From Psychrobacter sp. NZS113 (GTDB lineage Bacteria; Pseudomonadota; Gammaproteobacteria; Pseudomonadales; Moraxellaceae), in NCBI RefSeq assembly GCF_015864825.1, contig NZ_JADYWL010000003.1:124001-188000 (forward strand): a stretch of DNA of 64,000 nucleotides, read 5' to 3'. Shown here piece after piece: positions 43,635-53,879 of the stretch; position 1 is the stretch's first letter; each line of letters starts with the position of its first letter. A program made the position numbers and the translations under genes. The notes under the pieces were generated by a model, which was not told where the DNA came from, did no database searches, and worked only from the letters and a program-made list of their open reading frames with translations.

Positions 43635-46532
43635 ATGACTATCTCTCAAAACCCGACGTTTGATACTTTTCAAGGACTATTCAACGAAGCTGAATTTGTC
43701 TACCGTCATTTAGGTTCAAATGACACCAAACAAGCTGACTTGCTGAGTGCTGTTGGTTATCAAGATATGGCAAGCTTTATTAATGACACCGTGCCTGAGC
43801 CAGTACGTTTGCACAAAGAGTTAGACTTGCCAGTTGCGATGAGCGAGCATGCAGCATTAGCGAAACTGCGTACGATGGCAGATGACATCACTGTTAAAAA
43901 AAGCTATATCGGTCAAGGTTACTCGCCTGTGCGTATGCCTGCTGTCATTCAGCGTAACGTTCTTGAAAATCCAGGTTGGTACACTGCTTACACCCCTTAT
44001 CAAGCTGAAATTGCTCAAGGTCGTTTAGAAGCCTTGCTTAACTTTCAACAAGTTTGTATCGATCTAACAGGTCTTGAACTTGCTGGTGCCTCATTACTTG
44101 ACGAAGCAACCGCAGCTGCTGAAGCCATGGCGATGTCAAAACGTGTGAGCAAAAGCAAATCGATGCAGTTTTTTGTTGATGACCGTGTCTATCCACAAAC
44201 ATTAGATGTTATCAACACCCGCGCCAAATACTTTGGTTGGGACGTGGTCGTTGGTGATTTTGAAACGGCTAAATCAGGCGATTATTTCGGTGCGCTATTC
44301 CAATACGTTGGTGTTGAAGGTGATGTAAAAGACTTAACAGACGTCATCGCAGCTGTTAAAGAAAATAAAACGTACGTCAGTGTGGTTAGTGACATCATGA
44401 GCTTGGTGCTACTAAAATCACCAGCTGATATGGGCGCAGACGTGGCTTTGGGTAGCACACAGCGCTTCGGTATTCCAATGGGCTTCGGTGGTCCACATGC
44501 GGCTTACTTCGCTTTCTCTGACAAAGCCAAACGCTCAGCACCTGGCCGTATCATTGGTGTATCAAAAGATTCGCAAGGCAATACTGCGCTACGTATGGCT
44601 TTACAGACTCGTGAGCAGCATATCCGCCGCGAAAAAGCCAACTCAAACATCTGTACGTCACAAGTATTACTTGCCAACTTGGCAGGTATGTATGCTGTTT
44701 ATCACGGTCCAACGGGTGTTAAACGTATTGCCACTCGTATCCATGCATTTGCTACTGCCTTTGCAGATGTAATTAAAGGTGCTAATGACAGCAACTTAAA
44801 CGTAGTACATGATCAGTTCTTCGATACCGTTGTGGTTGATTGTGGTTCAGAAAGTCTGGCCACTCAGATTTTTGAAAATGCGGACAATGTTGGTTATAAC
44901 TTATGGCGTCTGGGCGATACCAAACTAGCCGTTTCATTCAGTGAAATCAGTGATCAAACAGACTTTAATGTCTTAACGCAATTGTTTGTTAGTAAAGCAC
45001 ATGACTTACCTGAAGCTGCCAGTGTATCGCTTGATAGTGCACACTTACGTACCGATGATATCTTGACGCATCCAGTATTCAACTCGCATCATACCGAGCA
45101 TGAAATGCTGCGTTATTTGAAGTCGCTTGAAGACAAAGATTTGGCGATGAACCGTAGCATGATTTCACTTGGTAGCTGTACCATGAAATTGAATGCGACC
45201 AGTGAAATGCTACCGATCACTTGGCCTGAATTTGCCAATGTGCATCCTTTTGCACCGCGTGATCAAGTCACTGGCTATATCGCCATGATTGATAGCTTAC
45301 AAGACCAACTCAAAGCCATTACTGGTTTCGATGATGTGTCTATGCAGCCAAACTCTGGTGCTTCTGGTGAGTATGCGGGTCTGCTTGCAATCCGTCGCTA
45401 TCACGAATCATTGGGTGAGACTGACCGTGATGTTTGCTTGATTCCAATGTCAGCGCATGGTACCAACCCAGCGACTGCTATGATGATGGGCATGAAAGTG
45501 GTCGTGGTCAAAACTGATGACAATGGTAACGTGGATATCGATGATCTAACCGCTAAATGTGAAGAACATAGCGCGCGTCTAGGTGCTTTGATGATCACTT
45601 ACCCATCAACGCATGGTGTGTTCGAAGAAGGTATTCGTCATATTTGTGATTTGATTCATAAGCATGGTGGTCAGGTCTATATGGATGGTGCCAACATGAA
45701 TGCTCAGGTAGGCATGATGCAGCCTGCAGATGTCGGCGCAGATGTGCTACACATGAACTTGCATAAAACTTTCTGTATTCCACATGGCGGCGGTGGTCCA
45801 GGTATGGGTCCTATCGGTATGAAGGCGCACTTAGCACCATTTATGGCCAACCATACGCTAAGCCCTGTACACAACGCGCAAAAAGACTGCTCAGCAGTAT
45901 CAGCAGCGCCTTATGGTTCAGCGAGTATCTTACCAATTTCATGGATGTACATCGCCATGATGGGCCGTGATGGTTTGCTAAAAGCGACTGAGATGGCACT
46001 ATTAAATGCTAACTATGTGGCCGCTGAACTAAAAGACCACTACCCTGTGCTATATACAGGTAAAAACGGCCACGTTGCTCACGAATGTATCATCGATATT
46101 CGTCCGTTAAAAGAAGAGACTGGCATCAGTGAAAGCGATATCGCTAAGCGCTTGATGGATTATGGTTTCCACTCACCAACGATGAGCTTCCCAGTTGCTG
46201 GCACTTTGATGATTGAGCCGACAGAGTCTGAGTCAAAAGAAGAGCTAGACCGCTTTATCAGCGCGCTCAAGTCTATCAAAGCTGAAGCGTTACAAGCCAA
46301 AGCTGGCGAAAATGGTTGGACGCTAGAAGACAACCCATTGGTCAACGCACCGCATACTGCTGCGATGGTGACTAGCGGCGAATGGACGCATCCATACAGC
46401 CGTGACACAGCTGCATTCCCGCTTCCTTATATCCGCGCTCATAAGTTCTGGCCGAGCGTAGCACGTGTCGATGACGCTTATGGCGATAAGAACCTCATGT
46501 GTTCTTGCCCAAGTATCGAAAACTATTTGTAA
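43635..46532 (+). CDS. gcvP: Glycine dehydrogenase (decarboxylating), P protein
   Basis: 965 residues, the fused-type P protein. It decarboxylates glycine with PLP and loads the aminomethyl group on lipoyl-GcvH. Signatures: FVYRHLGSND near the start, YIGQGYSPVRMPAVIQRN, and in the C-terminal half SCTMKLNATSEM, MQPNSGASGEYAGL, SAHGTNPATA and MNLHKTFCIPHGGGGPG with the PLP-binding Lys. AATCAAGGAC precedes ATG 43635. Last gene of the operon before a strong terminator. Confidence 0.96.
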   Translation: MTISQNPTFDTFQGLFNEAEFVYRHLGSNDTKQADLLSAVGYQDMASFINDTVPEPVRLHKELDLPVAMSEHAALAKLRTMADDITVKKSYIGQGYSPVRMPAVIQRNVLENPGWYTAYTPYQAEIAQGRLEALLNFQQVCIDLTGLELAGASLLDEATAAAEAMAMSKRVSKSKSMQFFVDDRVYPQTLDVINTRAKYFGWDVVVGDFETAKSGDYFGALFQYVGVEGDVKDLTDVIAAVKENKTYVSVVSDIMSLVLLKSPADMGADVALGSTQRFGIPMGFGGPHAAYFAFSDKAKRSAPGRIIGVSKDSQGNTALRMALQTREQHIRREKANSNICTSQVLLANLAGMYAVYHGPTGVKRIATRIHAFATAFADVIKGANDSNLNVVHDQFFDTVVVDCGSESLATQIFENADNVGYNLWRLGDTKLAVSFSEISDQTDFNVLTQLFVSKAHDLPEAASVSLDSAHLRTDDILTHPVFNSHHTEHEMLRYLKSLEDKDLAMNRSMISLGSCTMKLNATSEMLPITWPEFANVHPFAPRDQVTGYIAMIDSLQDQLKAITGFDDVSMQPNSGASGEYAGLLAIRRYHESLGETDRDVCLIPMSAHGTNPATAMMMGMKVVVVKTDDNGNVDIDDLTAKCEEHSARLGALMITYPSTHGVFEEGIRHICDLIHKHGGQVYMDGANMNAQVGMMQPADVGADVLHMNLHKTFCIPHGGGGPGMGPIGMKAHLAPFMANHTLSPVHNAQKDCSAVSAAPYGSASILPISWMYIAMMGRDGLLKATEMALLNANYVAAELKDHYPVLYTGKNGHVAHECIIDIRPLKEETGISESDIAKRLMDYGFHSPTMSFPVAGTLMIEPTESESKEELDRFISALKSIKAEALQAKAGENGWTLEDNPLVNAPHTAAMVTSGEWTHPYSRDTAAFPLPYIRAHKFWPSVARVDDAYGDKNLMCSCPSIENYL

Positions 46533-46569
46533 TCGTAGTCTTTGATCAACCATAAGTAGATTTTTATAA

Positions 46570-46608
46570 AAAACCTCCAAGTCAGTAGCTGGCTTGGAGG
46601 TTTTATTT
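46570..46608 (+). terminator. Intrinsic terminator of the gcv operon
   Basis: AAAACCTCCAAGTCAG (46570-46585) pairs with CTGGCTTGGAGGTTTT (46589-46604) around a TAG loop, followed by ATTTT. Confidence 0.9.
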
Positions 46609-46693
46609 TGTGTGTACACTATTAAATAACATCAGAGAATGATGATAGTATTTATCGATATAATAAAATAACTTTTATAGTGTTGGAGCAGAC

Positions 46694-47368
46694 ATGCAAC
46701 AGAAAAATCGCGTCATTCTTATTCATGGCCTGCATCAAACGGCATGGATTATGCGACCACTGGCCAAACGCTTACAAACAGCAGGTTTTGAGACTCATCA
46801 ATACGGCTACCGTAGTATGCGTGATGGAATCAAGACTAACAGTCAACGTTTAAACGCTTGGCTTGAGAGCAATCACAATCCTGCCAAGCCCATCGATCTC
46901 ATTGGTCACAGCTTAGGCGGGCTAATTATTCGTGATTTTATAGCGCACTACCCTCAGTGGAAAATTGGACGCTGTGTGACTCTAGGCACGCCACATAATG
47001 GCAGCATTAGTGGCGATTATATTTGGCGACTCGCTCCTGCGATTGTCGGTAAATCATACGAGCAAGCTTTGGATGGCACGGTTGCCCCTTTGCCAAAAGC
47101 TATTGAACTTGGCGTCATAGCTGGCAATAAAGCGCAAGGTTTAGGGCAACCTATCCTAGCCTATCATAATCGAAAATTGCGTAAGACAGATAATGCGCCA
47201 TCAGCAGAACATCTAATGCATGACGGCACAGTATATATACAAGAAACTAAGATTGAAGCTGCTGCCGATCATATCGTGATGCCTGTCTCACATACGGGTA
47301 TGCTAGTCGACAAATCCGTTGCGAAACAAGCAATATATTTTTTACAAAATGGACAATTTAAACGCTGA
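46694..47368 (+). CDS. Alpha/beta hydrolase (esterase/lipase)
   Basis: 224 residues. VILIHGLHQTAWIMRPLAKRL provides the oxyanion His-Gly and IDLIGHSLGGLIIRDFI holds the nucleophile Ser (GHSLG) at about residue 76. The catalytic His is probably in DHIVMPVSHTGML near the C-terminus. It resembles PGAP1/lipase-like cytoplasmic hydrolases of Acinetobacter relatives; no signal peptide. Substrate unknown. Stand-alone gene between the gcv terminator and convergent rnd. Confidence 0.82.
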   Translation: MQQKNRVILIHGLHQTAWIMRPLAKRLQTAGFETHQYGYRSMRDGIKTNSQRLNAWLESNHNPAKPIDLIGHSLGGLIIRDFIAHYPQWKIGRCVTLGTPHNGSISGDYIWRLAPAIVGKSYEQALDGTVAPLPKAIELGVIAGNKAQGLGQPILAYHNRKLRKTDNAPSAEHLMHDGTVYIQETKIEAAADHIVMPVSHTGMLVDKSVAKQAIYFLQNGQFKR

Positions 47369-47432
47369 TCGTTATGAGATTTTGATAGTTAACAATTAAC
47401 AATGCTCAAACTCCAACAGACATTCATGCTTA

Positions 47433-48749
47433 TTAAGCATGAACACCCATGCCTTGCTGTAATTCAGTTTTATGCTTCTCGATAACTGGAATCAAGGTAT
47501 GCACTATCCAATGATTACGCCAACCTTTTAGCCCTTGTGGTAACTCGCTGATGCCTTTGTTGAAAGCCACAACTTCATACAGTTGAGCAAGCCATTTTTT
47601 GCGCATCAGCACATTAGCAGGCACACCAATTTTCTGCGCTTCATTATCTATCGCTTGTTGCACCGCCTTTGATAGGACTTTATTTTTTGAACGATAAGGC
47701 GGTAATAGACAATCGGGATGCTCAGCAGGTGGCAAACTCTTTGCGTCTTTGATGACCTTCAGCAACTCTTCACCATACAGTCGCAACATACTGCGATGCA
47801 TCGTTGTTTTATGCGCTAGCTCTCGCATACTATTAGGCTTTTCAGTGATAATTTCACGCACTGCTTGTTTTTTTATCACAAATGTACGGGGTTGATTGGT
47901 CGCACGCGCCAGCTCTTCTCGCCACGTAGCAATTCCTTTGAGTATTGCCATCTGCTGCGAGTTATAGCGATAATCTGCCATCGTTAAATACATTGCATCA
48001 TCTTCAACGTGCTGCGTATTATACAAATCACTGGCATAAAGCTGGCAATCTGCCCATACATAGTCGTACAGACCTTGTTTTTTTAGCTCGTATTCAAGGT
48101 TCAAATACAACGCTGGTAAAAACCGCACGTCATCAATCGCATATTGCTCTTGCTCATCCGATAGCGGACGTTGCAGCCAATCAGACTGGCTTTGTTCCTT
48201 ATCAATATGCATATCTAACTGATCATCAAGCGCTTGCTGATAACCCATCTGCAGCTGACCCGTTAAATAAGACAACGCAATTTGCGTGTCAAATATATTG
48301 GTCAATGGCGGACAGCCAGACAGCAGATAAAAAATGCCTAAATCTTCACCGCATGCATGCCAAATCGCTACATCCACTTTACTTAGCGCCTGCCACAGTT
48401 CAGCCAGTTGCAACTGCGGCGCATCTAGCAAATAAATATGGTCACCCGTATTCAGCTGAACCAGTGCCAATCTTGGATAGTAGGTATCACGCTTGATAAA
48501 TTCGGTATCTAATGCAACGCGGCCACAAGTAGCCAATGCATTGATGACTTGAGCCAGACCGCTTTGCTCACGTACCCACGTGACAGCAGCGTCATCAGCG
48601 ATGTCTAGTAATGCATCGATATCTGGTTGTGGTGGTAATACTGCTGAATCGACATTGGTGTCAAGTGATTGACTGGATATATCATTAGCAACACAAGCGT
48701 CTTCTTGAGTGTTTGAATGGGTAGAAGCGTTCGAAACATGGTTAGACAC
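47433..48749 (-). CDS. rnd: Ribonuclease D
   Basis: 438 residues, about 60 longer than E. coli RNase D because of a polar Ser/Asn/Asp-rich N-terminal extension (about 1-55). The DEDD exonuclease domain follows: VALDTEFIKRDTYYPRLALVQL (D, E), AIWHACGEDLGIFYLL (D) and DEQEQYAIDDVRFLPALY (Y, D). An HRDC domain comes next (MAILKGIATWREELARATNQPRTFVIKKQAV). It trims tRNA and other structured RNA 3' ends. A shorter start closer to the exonuclease domain is possible, but no internal ATG has a clear signal. Confidence 0.92.
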   Translation of the reverse strand: MSNHVSNASTHSNTQEDACVANDISSQSLDTNVDSAVLPPQPDIDALLDIADDAAVTWVREQSGLAQVINALATCGRVALDTEFIKRDTYYPRLALVQLNTGDHIYLLDAPQLQLAELWQALSKVDVAIWHACGEDLGIFYLLSGCPPLTNIFDTQIALSYLTGQLQMGYQQALDDQLDMHIDKEQSQSDWLQRPLSDEQEQYAIDDVRFLPALYLNLEYELKKQGLYDYVWADCQLYASDLYNTQHVEDDAMYLTMADYRYNSQQMAILKGIATWREELARATNQPRTFVIKKQAVREIITEKPNSMRELAHKTTMHRSMLRLYGEELLKVIKDAKSLPPAEHPDCLLPPYRSKNKVLSKAVQQAIDNEAQKIGVPANVLMRKKWLAQLYEVVAFNKGISELPQGLKGWRNHWIVHTLIPVIEKHKTELQQGMGVHA

Positions 48750-48819
48750 GGGCAGATACCTGCATAAATAAGAGAAAATAAAACGCTAAACCACGTTTTA
48801 ATAAAATGAAATAATAAAA

Positions 48820-48855
48820 CAATTATAACAGTACCATCAATTATAACAGTACCAT
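48820..48855. repeat. 18-bp perfect tandem duplication
   Basis: CAATTATAACAGTACCAT at 48820-48837 is repeated directly at 48838-48855 in the spacer between recR and rnd (both minus strand). Confidence 0.9.
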
Positions 48856-48892
48856 AAAATCAAATGAGCAAGACTTGACGGCTAGAGAGATA

Positions 48893-49492
48893 TTATAAAA
48901 ATGAGCGATTTTGTATGGCTTGACCAAGCGTCATACTATCAAGATACTCAAGTTCGCCGCCCATCGGTACACCTTGCGCCAATCGCGTAACTTTATTGAC
49001 ATGACGGCTAACGGCTTCACTGATAAAGTGTGCGGTGGTCTGCCCTTCGACAGTAGTACCAGTGGCCAGTATCAGCTCTTCAACCGGCTCTTGTTTGACA
49101 CGCCAGACCAGCTGATCGATATTTAAATCATCTGCACTGATGCCGTCGATAGGTGATAAGTGTCCACCTAAGACAAAGTAACGTCCACGATAGCCTGCTG
49201 TCTGCTCTATCGCCATCACATCTGCTGCTGTTTCGACCACACATAGCAACCCATCATCACGTCTAGGATCTTGACACAGCGGACAGATAGCCTCATCACT
49301 GAAACTATGACAACGCTGACACTCAACAATATCACGCATCGCATCATCAAGTGCTTGGGCGAGCGCCATGCCTTGTGGGCGTTTTTTGGTGAGCAGATGT
49401 AACGCCATACGTTGGGCACTTTTTTGCCCGACGCCTGGCAAAATACGTAGCTGTTTGACCAGCTGATCAAATTTGGCTGTCAGCAAAACCAC
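48893..49492 (-). CDS. recR: Recombination mediator RecR
   Basis: 199 residues, the standard length. An N-terminal helix-hairpin-helix ([20 protein letters not shown]), a Cys4 zinc finger ([18 protein letters not shown]) and a Toprim domain ([19 protein letters not shown], with GHLSPIDGI) are visible. RecR acts with RecO and RecF to load RecA on gapped DNA. It lies downstream of ybaB on the same strand, the common ybaB-recR pairing, with a 212-bp spacer that contains a hairpin. Confidence 0.95.
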   Translation of the reverse strand: MVLLTAKFDQLVKQLRILPGVGQKSAQRMALHLLTKKRPQGMALAQALDDAMRDIVECQRCHSFSDEAICPLCQDPRRDDGLLCVVETAADVMAIEQTAGYRGRYFVLGGHLSPIDGISADDLNIDQLVWRVKQEPVEELILATGTTVEGQTTAHFISEAVSRHVNKVTRLAQGVPMGGELEYLDSMTLGQAIQNRSFL

Positions 49493-49520
49493 TTCCTTTA
49501 TCTATAAACCGTAGCTATAA

Positions 49521-49556
49521 AAATGGGGTCGTATCATGTCGATAACAACCCCATTT
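49521..49556 (-). other. Hairpin between ybaB and recR
   Basis: AAATGGGGT (49521-49529) / ACCCCATTT (49548-49556), a 9-bp stem in the spacer of the ybaB-recR pair. Partial terminator or attenuator is possible; no strong T-run is present. Confidence 0.4.
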
Positions 49557-49704
49557 ACTAGACATTATAGTCAGATGACATATCGCCAATTAACTATAAA
49601 ACAAGCCGCCTATCCATACCAAAAATTAAAAATAACGAGGAAGACTAGTACTGCCCTAGTAGGTTCAGTAAGTCTAACAAGTTAGATTATCTCTGGAATA
49701 GATA

Positions 49705-50034
49705 TTAGAACATGCCTTGCATACCTGGTGGTAGGCCCATACCTGATGTTGCGCCAGCCATAGTTTCTTCATACAAGTCATCTGCTTGACGAACGGCATC
49801 ATTGATAGCAGCAGCAATTAAGTCTTCGATCATGTCTGGCTCATCTTCGAGCAAGCTTGGATCGATGGTTAAACGCTTAACGACATGACGGCCAGTCATG
49901 GTTACTTTTACCAGACCGCTACCCGCTTCTGCGTGCACTTCTTTATTGGCCAAATCTTTCTTAGCATTTTCAACGTTTGCTTCGACTTTCTTTTGCATCG
50001 TTTGTGCTTGTTGCATCAATGCTTGAATATTCAT
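49705..50034 (-). CDS. ybaB: YbaB/EbfC nucleoid-associated protein
   Basis: 109 residues. Begins [19 protein letters not shown], has the central [16 protein letters not shown] strand ([20 protein letters not shown]) and ends with a Met/Gly-rich tail ([14 protein letters not shown]). YbaB proteins form dimers that bind DNA non-specifically. AAAGAGGCAAC precedes the start. Located just upstream of recR as in most bacteria; dnaX is not next to it here. Confidence 0.93.
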   Translation of the reverse strand: MNIQALMQQAQTMQKKVEANVENAKKDLANKEVHAEAGSGLVKVTMTGRHVVKRLTIDPSLLEDEPDMIEDLIAAAINDAVRQADDLYEETMAGATSGMGLPPGMQGMF

Positions 50035-50114
50035 AGTTGCCTCTTTTGTTTTTTAATAATAAATGATTGATATTTGACTAATATAAAGTGCTAACAGCGA
50101 TTATACCGTTATCT

Positions 50115-51389
50115 TTACAAACTGTCTAAACCACGCGCCAAATCTTTGATGATATCTTCTACGTCTTCTAAACCTACAGACAGACGGATAAGACCATCTT
50201 TGACGCCTGCTTCTGCACGAGCCTCAGCAGTCAGACGGAAATGTGTGGTGGTCGCCGGATGGGTAATGGTTGTTTTCGCATCGCCCAAGTTATTGGTGAT
50301 AGACACCATCCGTGTTGAGTCAATGACATGCCAAGCGGCAGCTTTTGAGTCAAGGTCAGCAGTCGGCTTTACTTCAAAACCCATGATAGCACCATAGCCA
50401 CCTTTCATATGATGTTGGCGCGTGGCAAGCTCATGAGCAGGATGATCGCTCAACCCTGAGAAATGCACGGTACTCACATTAGGGTGATTGACTAAGAAAT
50501 CAGCTACTTGGTTGGCATTCTGACAATGCGCTTGCATACGTAATTTAAGCGTTTCAAGACCTTTGGTGAATACCCAAGCGTTAAATGGGCTCATACTGAT
50601 ACCGCCTGAGCGTACCACGGTAAATGCTTCTTGCATAAGCTTGTCGCTACCGACCAGCGCGCCGCCGAGTACTCGACCTTGACCATCCAAATATTTAGTT
50701 GCAGAGTGAATCACCACATCGGCACCCAAATCTAATGGGCGCTGTAATGCTGGCGTGGCAAAGCAGTTATCAACCACTAATAAGATATCATTGGCTTTAC
50801 ATAACTGGCTGAGATAACCAAGGTCGCAAATCTGTGCCAACGGATTACTTGGGCTTTCGCAATAAATAACCTTGGTATTTGGCTGAACGGCATTCGTCCA
50901 TGCTTCGTTATCGAAGCAATCAACGTAGCTAACTTCAACGCCAAACTTGGCCATATAATTATTAAATAGACCAATGGATGAGCCGAATAATTGATTGGCA
51001 GCCAGTAGATGATCGCCTGCTTTCAAATAGGCCAAGCACATGGTTAAAATCGCACCCATCCCTGAAGCCGTCGCAACGGCGCGCTCACCATTTTCGAGGG
51101 CGGCTAGACGACGCTCAAAGGTACGCACGCTCGGATTGGTATGACGTGAGTAAACATTACCCGTCTTGGTGCCATCAAAGTGCGCAGCGGCATCAGCGGC
51201 AGACGTGTAAACATAAGAGCTGGTAGTGAAAATAGGCTCTGAATGTTCACCTTCATCTGTACGATGCTGACCTGCCCGTACCGCAATGGTCTGCATGCCA
51301 TAATCCAGCCCTAAATCTAAGGCATCGTTGCGCCAGTTTGGATCTAATTTGTTTGCATTGCTTTCATCATTGGTTTGCGACTGACTCAT
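50115..51389 (-). CDS. metZ: O-succinylhomoserine sulfhydrylase
   Basis: 424 residues, Cys/Met-metabolism PLP enzyme. It makes homocysteine from O-succinylhomoserine and sulfide. Signatures: YGMQTIAVRAGQHRTDEGEHSE at the N-terminus, YSRHTNPSVRTFERRLAALE, CESPSNPLAQICDL and DVVIHSATKYLDGQGRVLGG with the PLP-binding Lys. MetZ is preferred over MetB from the N-terminal and SATKYLDGQGR phrases, though substrate preference is not proven. The start is ATG 51389, with GGAAG upstream. Confidence 0.88.
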   Translation of the reverse strand: MSQSQTNDESNANKLDPNWRNDALDLGLDYGMQTIAVRAGQHRTDEGEHSEPIFTTSSYVYTSAADAAAHFDGTKTGNVYSRHTNPSVRTFERRLAALENGERAVATASGMGAILTMCLAYLKAGDHLLAANQLFGSSIGLFNNYMAKFGVEVSYVDCFDNEAWTNAVQPNTKVIYCESPSNPLAQICDLGYLSQLCKANDILLVVDNCFATPALQRPLDLGADVVIHSATKYLDGQGRVLGGALVGSDKLMQEAFTVVRSGGISMSPFNAWVFTKGLETLKLRMQAHCQNANQVADFLVNHPNVSTVHFSGLSDHPAHELATRQHHMKGGYGAIMGFEVKPTADLDSKAAAWHVIDSTRMVSITNNLGDAKTTITHPATTTHFRLTAEARAEAGVKDGLIRLSVGLEDVEDIIKDLARGLDSL

Positions 51390-51461
51390 AAATCTTCCGT
51401 TACTTTGATAGTTATAAATTTGACTGTAATAAAAATGACTGCTTATTTTTTAATTATTGAC

Positions 51462-51637
51462 TTAGGGCGTGTCTTCAATTCACTCGATAGTCATCTCAAT
51501 GGGCTAAAAATGGCTAAATCTTGCCAAACATCGTCAAATAGCTGGTTAATATCCCGATATTATCAGCGCTATTTTTCTTGTTTGACGGCAATTTATCTCA
51601 TTTTTATCACCATTTTTGAAATGAAGACACGCCCTAA
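51462..51637. mobile_element. MITE-like palindromic element
   Basis: TTAGGGCGTGTCTTCA (51462-51477) is repeated in perfect inversion at 51622-51637 (16 bp). If the outer TA is the target duplication, the element proper is 51465-51634 (170 bp) with 13-bp ends GGGCGTGTCTTCA. The interior is partly self-complementary, with AATATC/GATATT near the centre, so the whole element can fold into one long imperfect hairpin. It has no ORF of note. End sequence and TA duplication suggest mobilisation by an IS5-superfamily transposase elsewhere. The remaining 51638-51986 contains only a short palindrome, TTTTCTGTCAGAAAA, near 51904. Confidence 0.75.
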
Positions 51638-51986
51638 TACACCAGCGTTATCATATCATGCCAACTTATTCCAAACAGCTGGTTTCAGATGATTATCAAA
51701 TGTTATTTTTGAATACCGATATACATTTATATCTTTGAAGACAAATAAGGATTAAAGAGTAGTCAAACAACCAATAAATGCGCCGCCAAATCTAACAAAA
51801 ATAACGTATTTATAATAGGCATAGATGCCAACAGCTGATAAGCTTAGCGGCGATCTAAGTTCCACCTTGGGCAGTTTTGTCATTTGTCCCATAATTGACA
51901 CTATTTTCTGTCAGAAAACACAGAGATATCATGCTTATTTTTAACGGAATTTTTATTATATCAAGGCTTACTAAGGCAGCTCATTT

Positions 51987-53627
51987 ATGTCAATGTTCAG
52001 TATAGATCCAAGCAATCTATCGTTGAGTCTAACGCTCGGACTTACCTTAGGACTGGTTGGGTGCCAAAGCTTACCGAAGCAACCACATCTGCCTGAAAGC
52101 CAAGCGTTATCAGCGCGTGTGGAGGCTCTGTATCAACCTAAAAGCAGCCAAAACATTGATGAAAATAAAACATCTATAGCCAATAATATCGATCTAGTGG
52201 CGGCGGTTAGTGAGCAAAATGATATTCATCCAGAACTGTCAGGCTATCACCCTATCGTGACTGGTGCCAATGCATTTGCCTCTCGTAGTATATTGACGGA
52301 TATGGCCACACGCAACATCGATGCACAGTATTATATTTGGCACAACGACCAAGCAGGTCAATTGCTCTTAAGAGATTTATGGAAAGCTGCTGAGCGCGGC
52401 GTGCTTGTGCGTTTATTATTAGATGATTTTAATAATAACGCTACATTCGATCAACATTTACTACGTTTTTCTAGCCACCCCAATATTGCAGTACGTATTA
52501 TCAACCCTCTTATGCACCGTAAATTTCAAACATTGAATTACGTCACGGGTTTACCACGTATCAATCGCCGCATGCACAACAAGAGCATGACCTTTGATAA
52601 GCAAATCACCATTATTGGTGGGCGTAATATTGGTGATGAATATCTAAGTAATGATAAAAACAGCCAATTTGCAGATCTAGATGTTTTACTGATTGGTAAG
52701 GTAGTCGCAGACATTGACAACAGCTTTACAAGTTATTGGTCATCGCCGCTATCATTTGATATCGAAACCCTAGTCACTGCCGATGCTGACGCACCGTCTG
52801 ATTTTTTATCAGCATTAGACAAACTTGGTCTAGATGGCAAAAAAGAAGAGAACGATTTAACGATTTATAAAACAGCAATTGAAGATTCAACGATAGACAA
52901 TGATTTGATCAATAAACGTGTGCCCTTTCGTTGGACGGACATGCAGTTTTTGAGTGATGATGTTGGCAAACTAACAAAGGCGGTTCCCACTGATACCAAT
53001 TTAGTGCATCAGCTACGTACATTGTTAGGTACACCAACCAAGCAGTTAACGATTATCTCATCTTACTTTGTGCCGACCAAAGACGGCGTAAATACGTTAG
53101 TGAAGCTAGCCGAAGCTGGTGTTGATATCAAAATTTTAACCAACTCGTTTGATGCAACTGATGTGACTGCTGTGCACTCTGGCTACAGCCAATGGCGACC
53201 TAACCTACTTCGTGCCGGTGTCAAAATCTATGAGCTAAAATCCACCGCTTCTGAAGAACAACGCGAAAACAAGCTATGGAAAGCGCGCAGTCAGTCCTCA
53301 ACCAGCTTGCATGCAAAGACTTTTGCGGTTGATGACCACCAAGTATTCATTGGCTCATATAATGTTGACCCCCGATCTGCCAATATCAATACCGAAATGG
53401 GTGTGATTATCAATGATGATGAGCTAGCAAGACAGTTGCATGGTGCGCTTAGCGATGATCTATTAGGCAAGGCTTATGAAGTCAAGTTATTAGACAATGG
53501 TAACCTACAGTGGCAAACCATGGAAAACGATAAAAAAGTGGTTTACGATTCAGAGCCACGTGTCGATGTCAGTGATCATGTTTGGCTGACTATCATGTCA
53601 TGGCTACCTATTGACTGGCTACTATAG
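51987..53627 (+). CDS. Phospholipase D-family lipoprotein
   Basis: 546 residues. The N-terminal signal ends in LTLGLVGC (lipobox), so it is an envelope lipoprotein. Two HKD motifs are present: MHNKSMTFDKQITIIGGRNIGDEY (first) and LHAKTFAVDDHQVFIGSYNVDPRS (second), the layout of the cardiolipin-synthase/YmdC-like group. Family members hydrolyse or transfer phosphatidyl groups. No ymdB or other operon partner is adjacent. Start ATG 51987 is preceded by a weak AAGGCAG. Confidence 0.87.
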   Translation: MSMFSIDPSNLSLSLTLGLTLGLVGCQSLPKQPHLPESQALSARVEALYQPKSSQNIDENKTSIANNIDLVAAVSEQNDIHPELSGYHPIVTGANAFASRSILTDMATRNIDAQYYIWHNDQAGQLLLRDLWKAAERGVLVRLLLDDFNNNATFDQHLLRFSSHPNIAVRIINPLMHRKFQTLNYVTGLPRINRRMHNKSMTFDKQITIIGGRNIGDEYLSNDKNSQFADLDVLLIGKVVADIDNSFTSYWSSPLSFDIETLVTADADAPSDFLSALDKLGLDGKKEENDLTIYKTAIEDSTIDNDLINKRVPFRWTDMQFLSDDVGKLTKAVPTDTNLVHQLRTLLGTPTKQLTIISSYFVPTKDGVNTLVKLAEAGVDIKILTNSFDATDVTAVHSGYSQWRPNLLRAGVKIYELKSTASEEQRENKLWKARSQSSTSLHAKTFAVDDHQVFIGSYNVDPRSANINTEMGVIINDDELARQLHGALSDDLLGKAYEVKLLDNGNLQWQTMENDKKVVYDSEPRVDVSDHVWLTIMSWLPIDWLL

Positions 53628-53775
53628 CGTTCACGCTTGATAGACTTCGAAACACTCATTCAGATTTAAATAACGTAGCATAACTGAGTGAGTAATTTTT
53701 GCGTATGCTTAGCTTCACCGCTTGTAAATTAGACACTTGTTCCATCATATTTTAGCTCCCAAACCTTTATTTTTT

Positions 53776-53816
53776 CGACAAATCATTATCTATTCATACT
53801 GATTTGTCGTTTTTTA
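53776..53816 (+). terminator. Intrinsic terminator after the PLD gene
   Basis: CGACAAATCA (53776-53785) / TGATTTGTCG (53800-53809) followed by seven T. Confidence 0.85.
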
Positions 53817-53821
53817 TTATG

Positions 53822-53846
53822 GCCGGTTATCTAGATAATAACCGGC
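53822..53846. other. 9-bp hairpin in front of the MFS gene
   Basis: GCCGGTTAT (53822-53830) / ATAACCGGC (53838-53846), 34 bp before the MFS start. It could be an operator palindrome or a leader hairpin. Confidence 0.5.
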
Positions 53847-53879
53847 TTAACGAATGCCTTTATATATGCGTGATCTATT

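Noticed and set aside
47945..48496. 183-codon plus-strand frame opposite rnd
   Set aside because: Lies wholly opposite the exonuclease domain of RNase D; no family resemblance.
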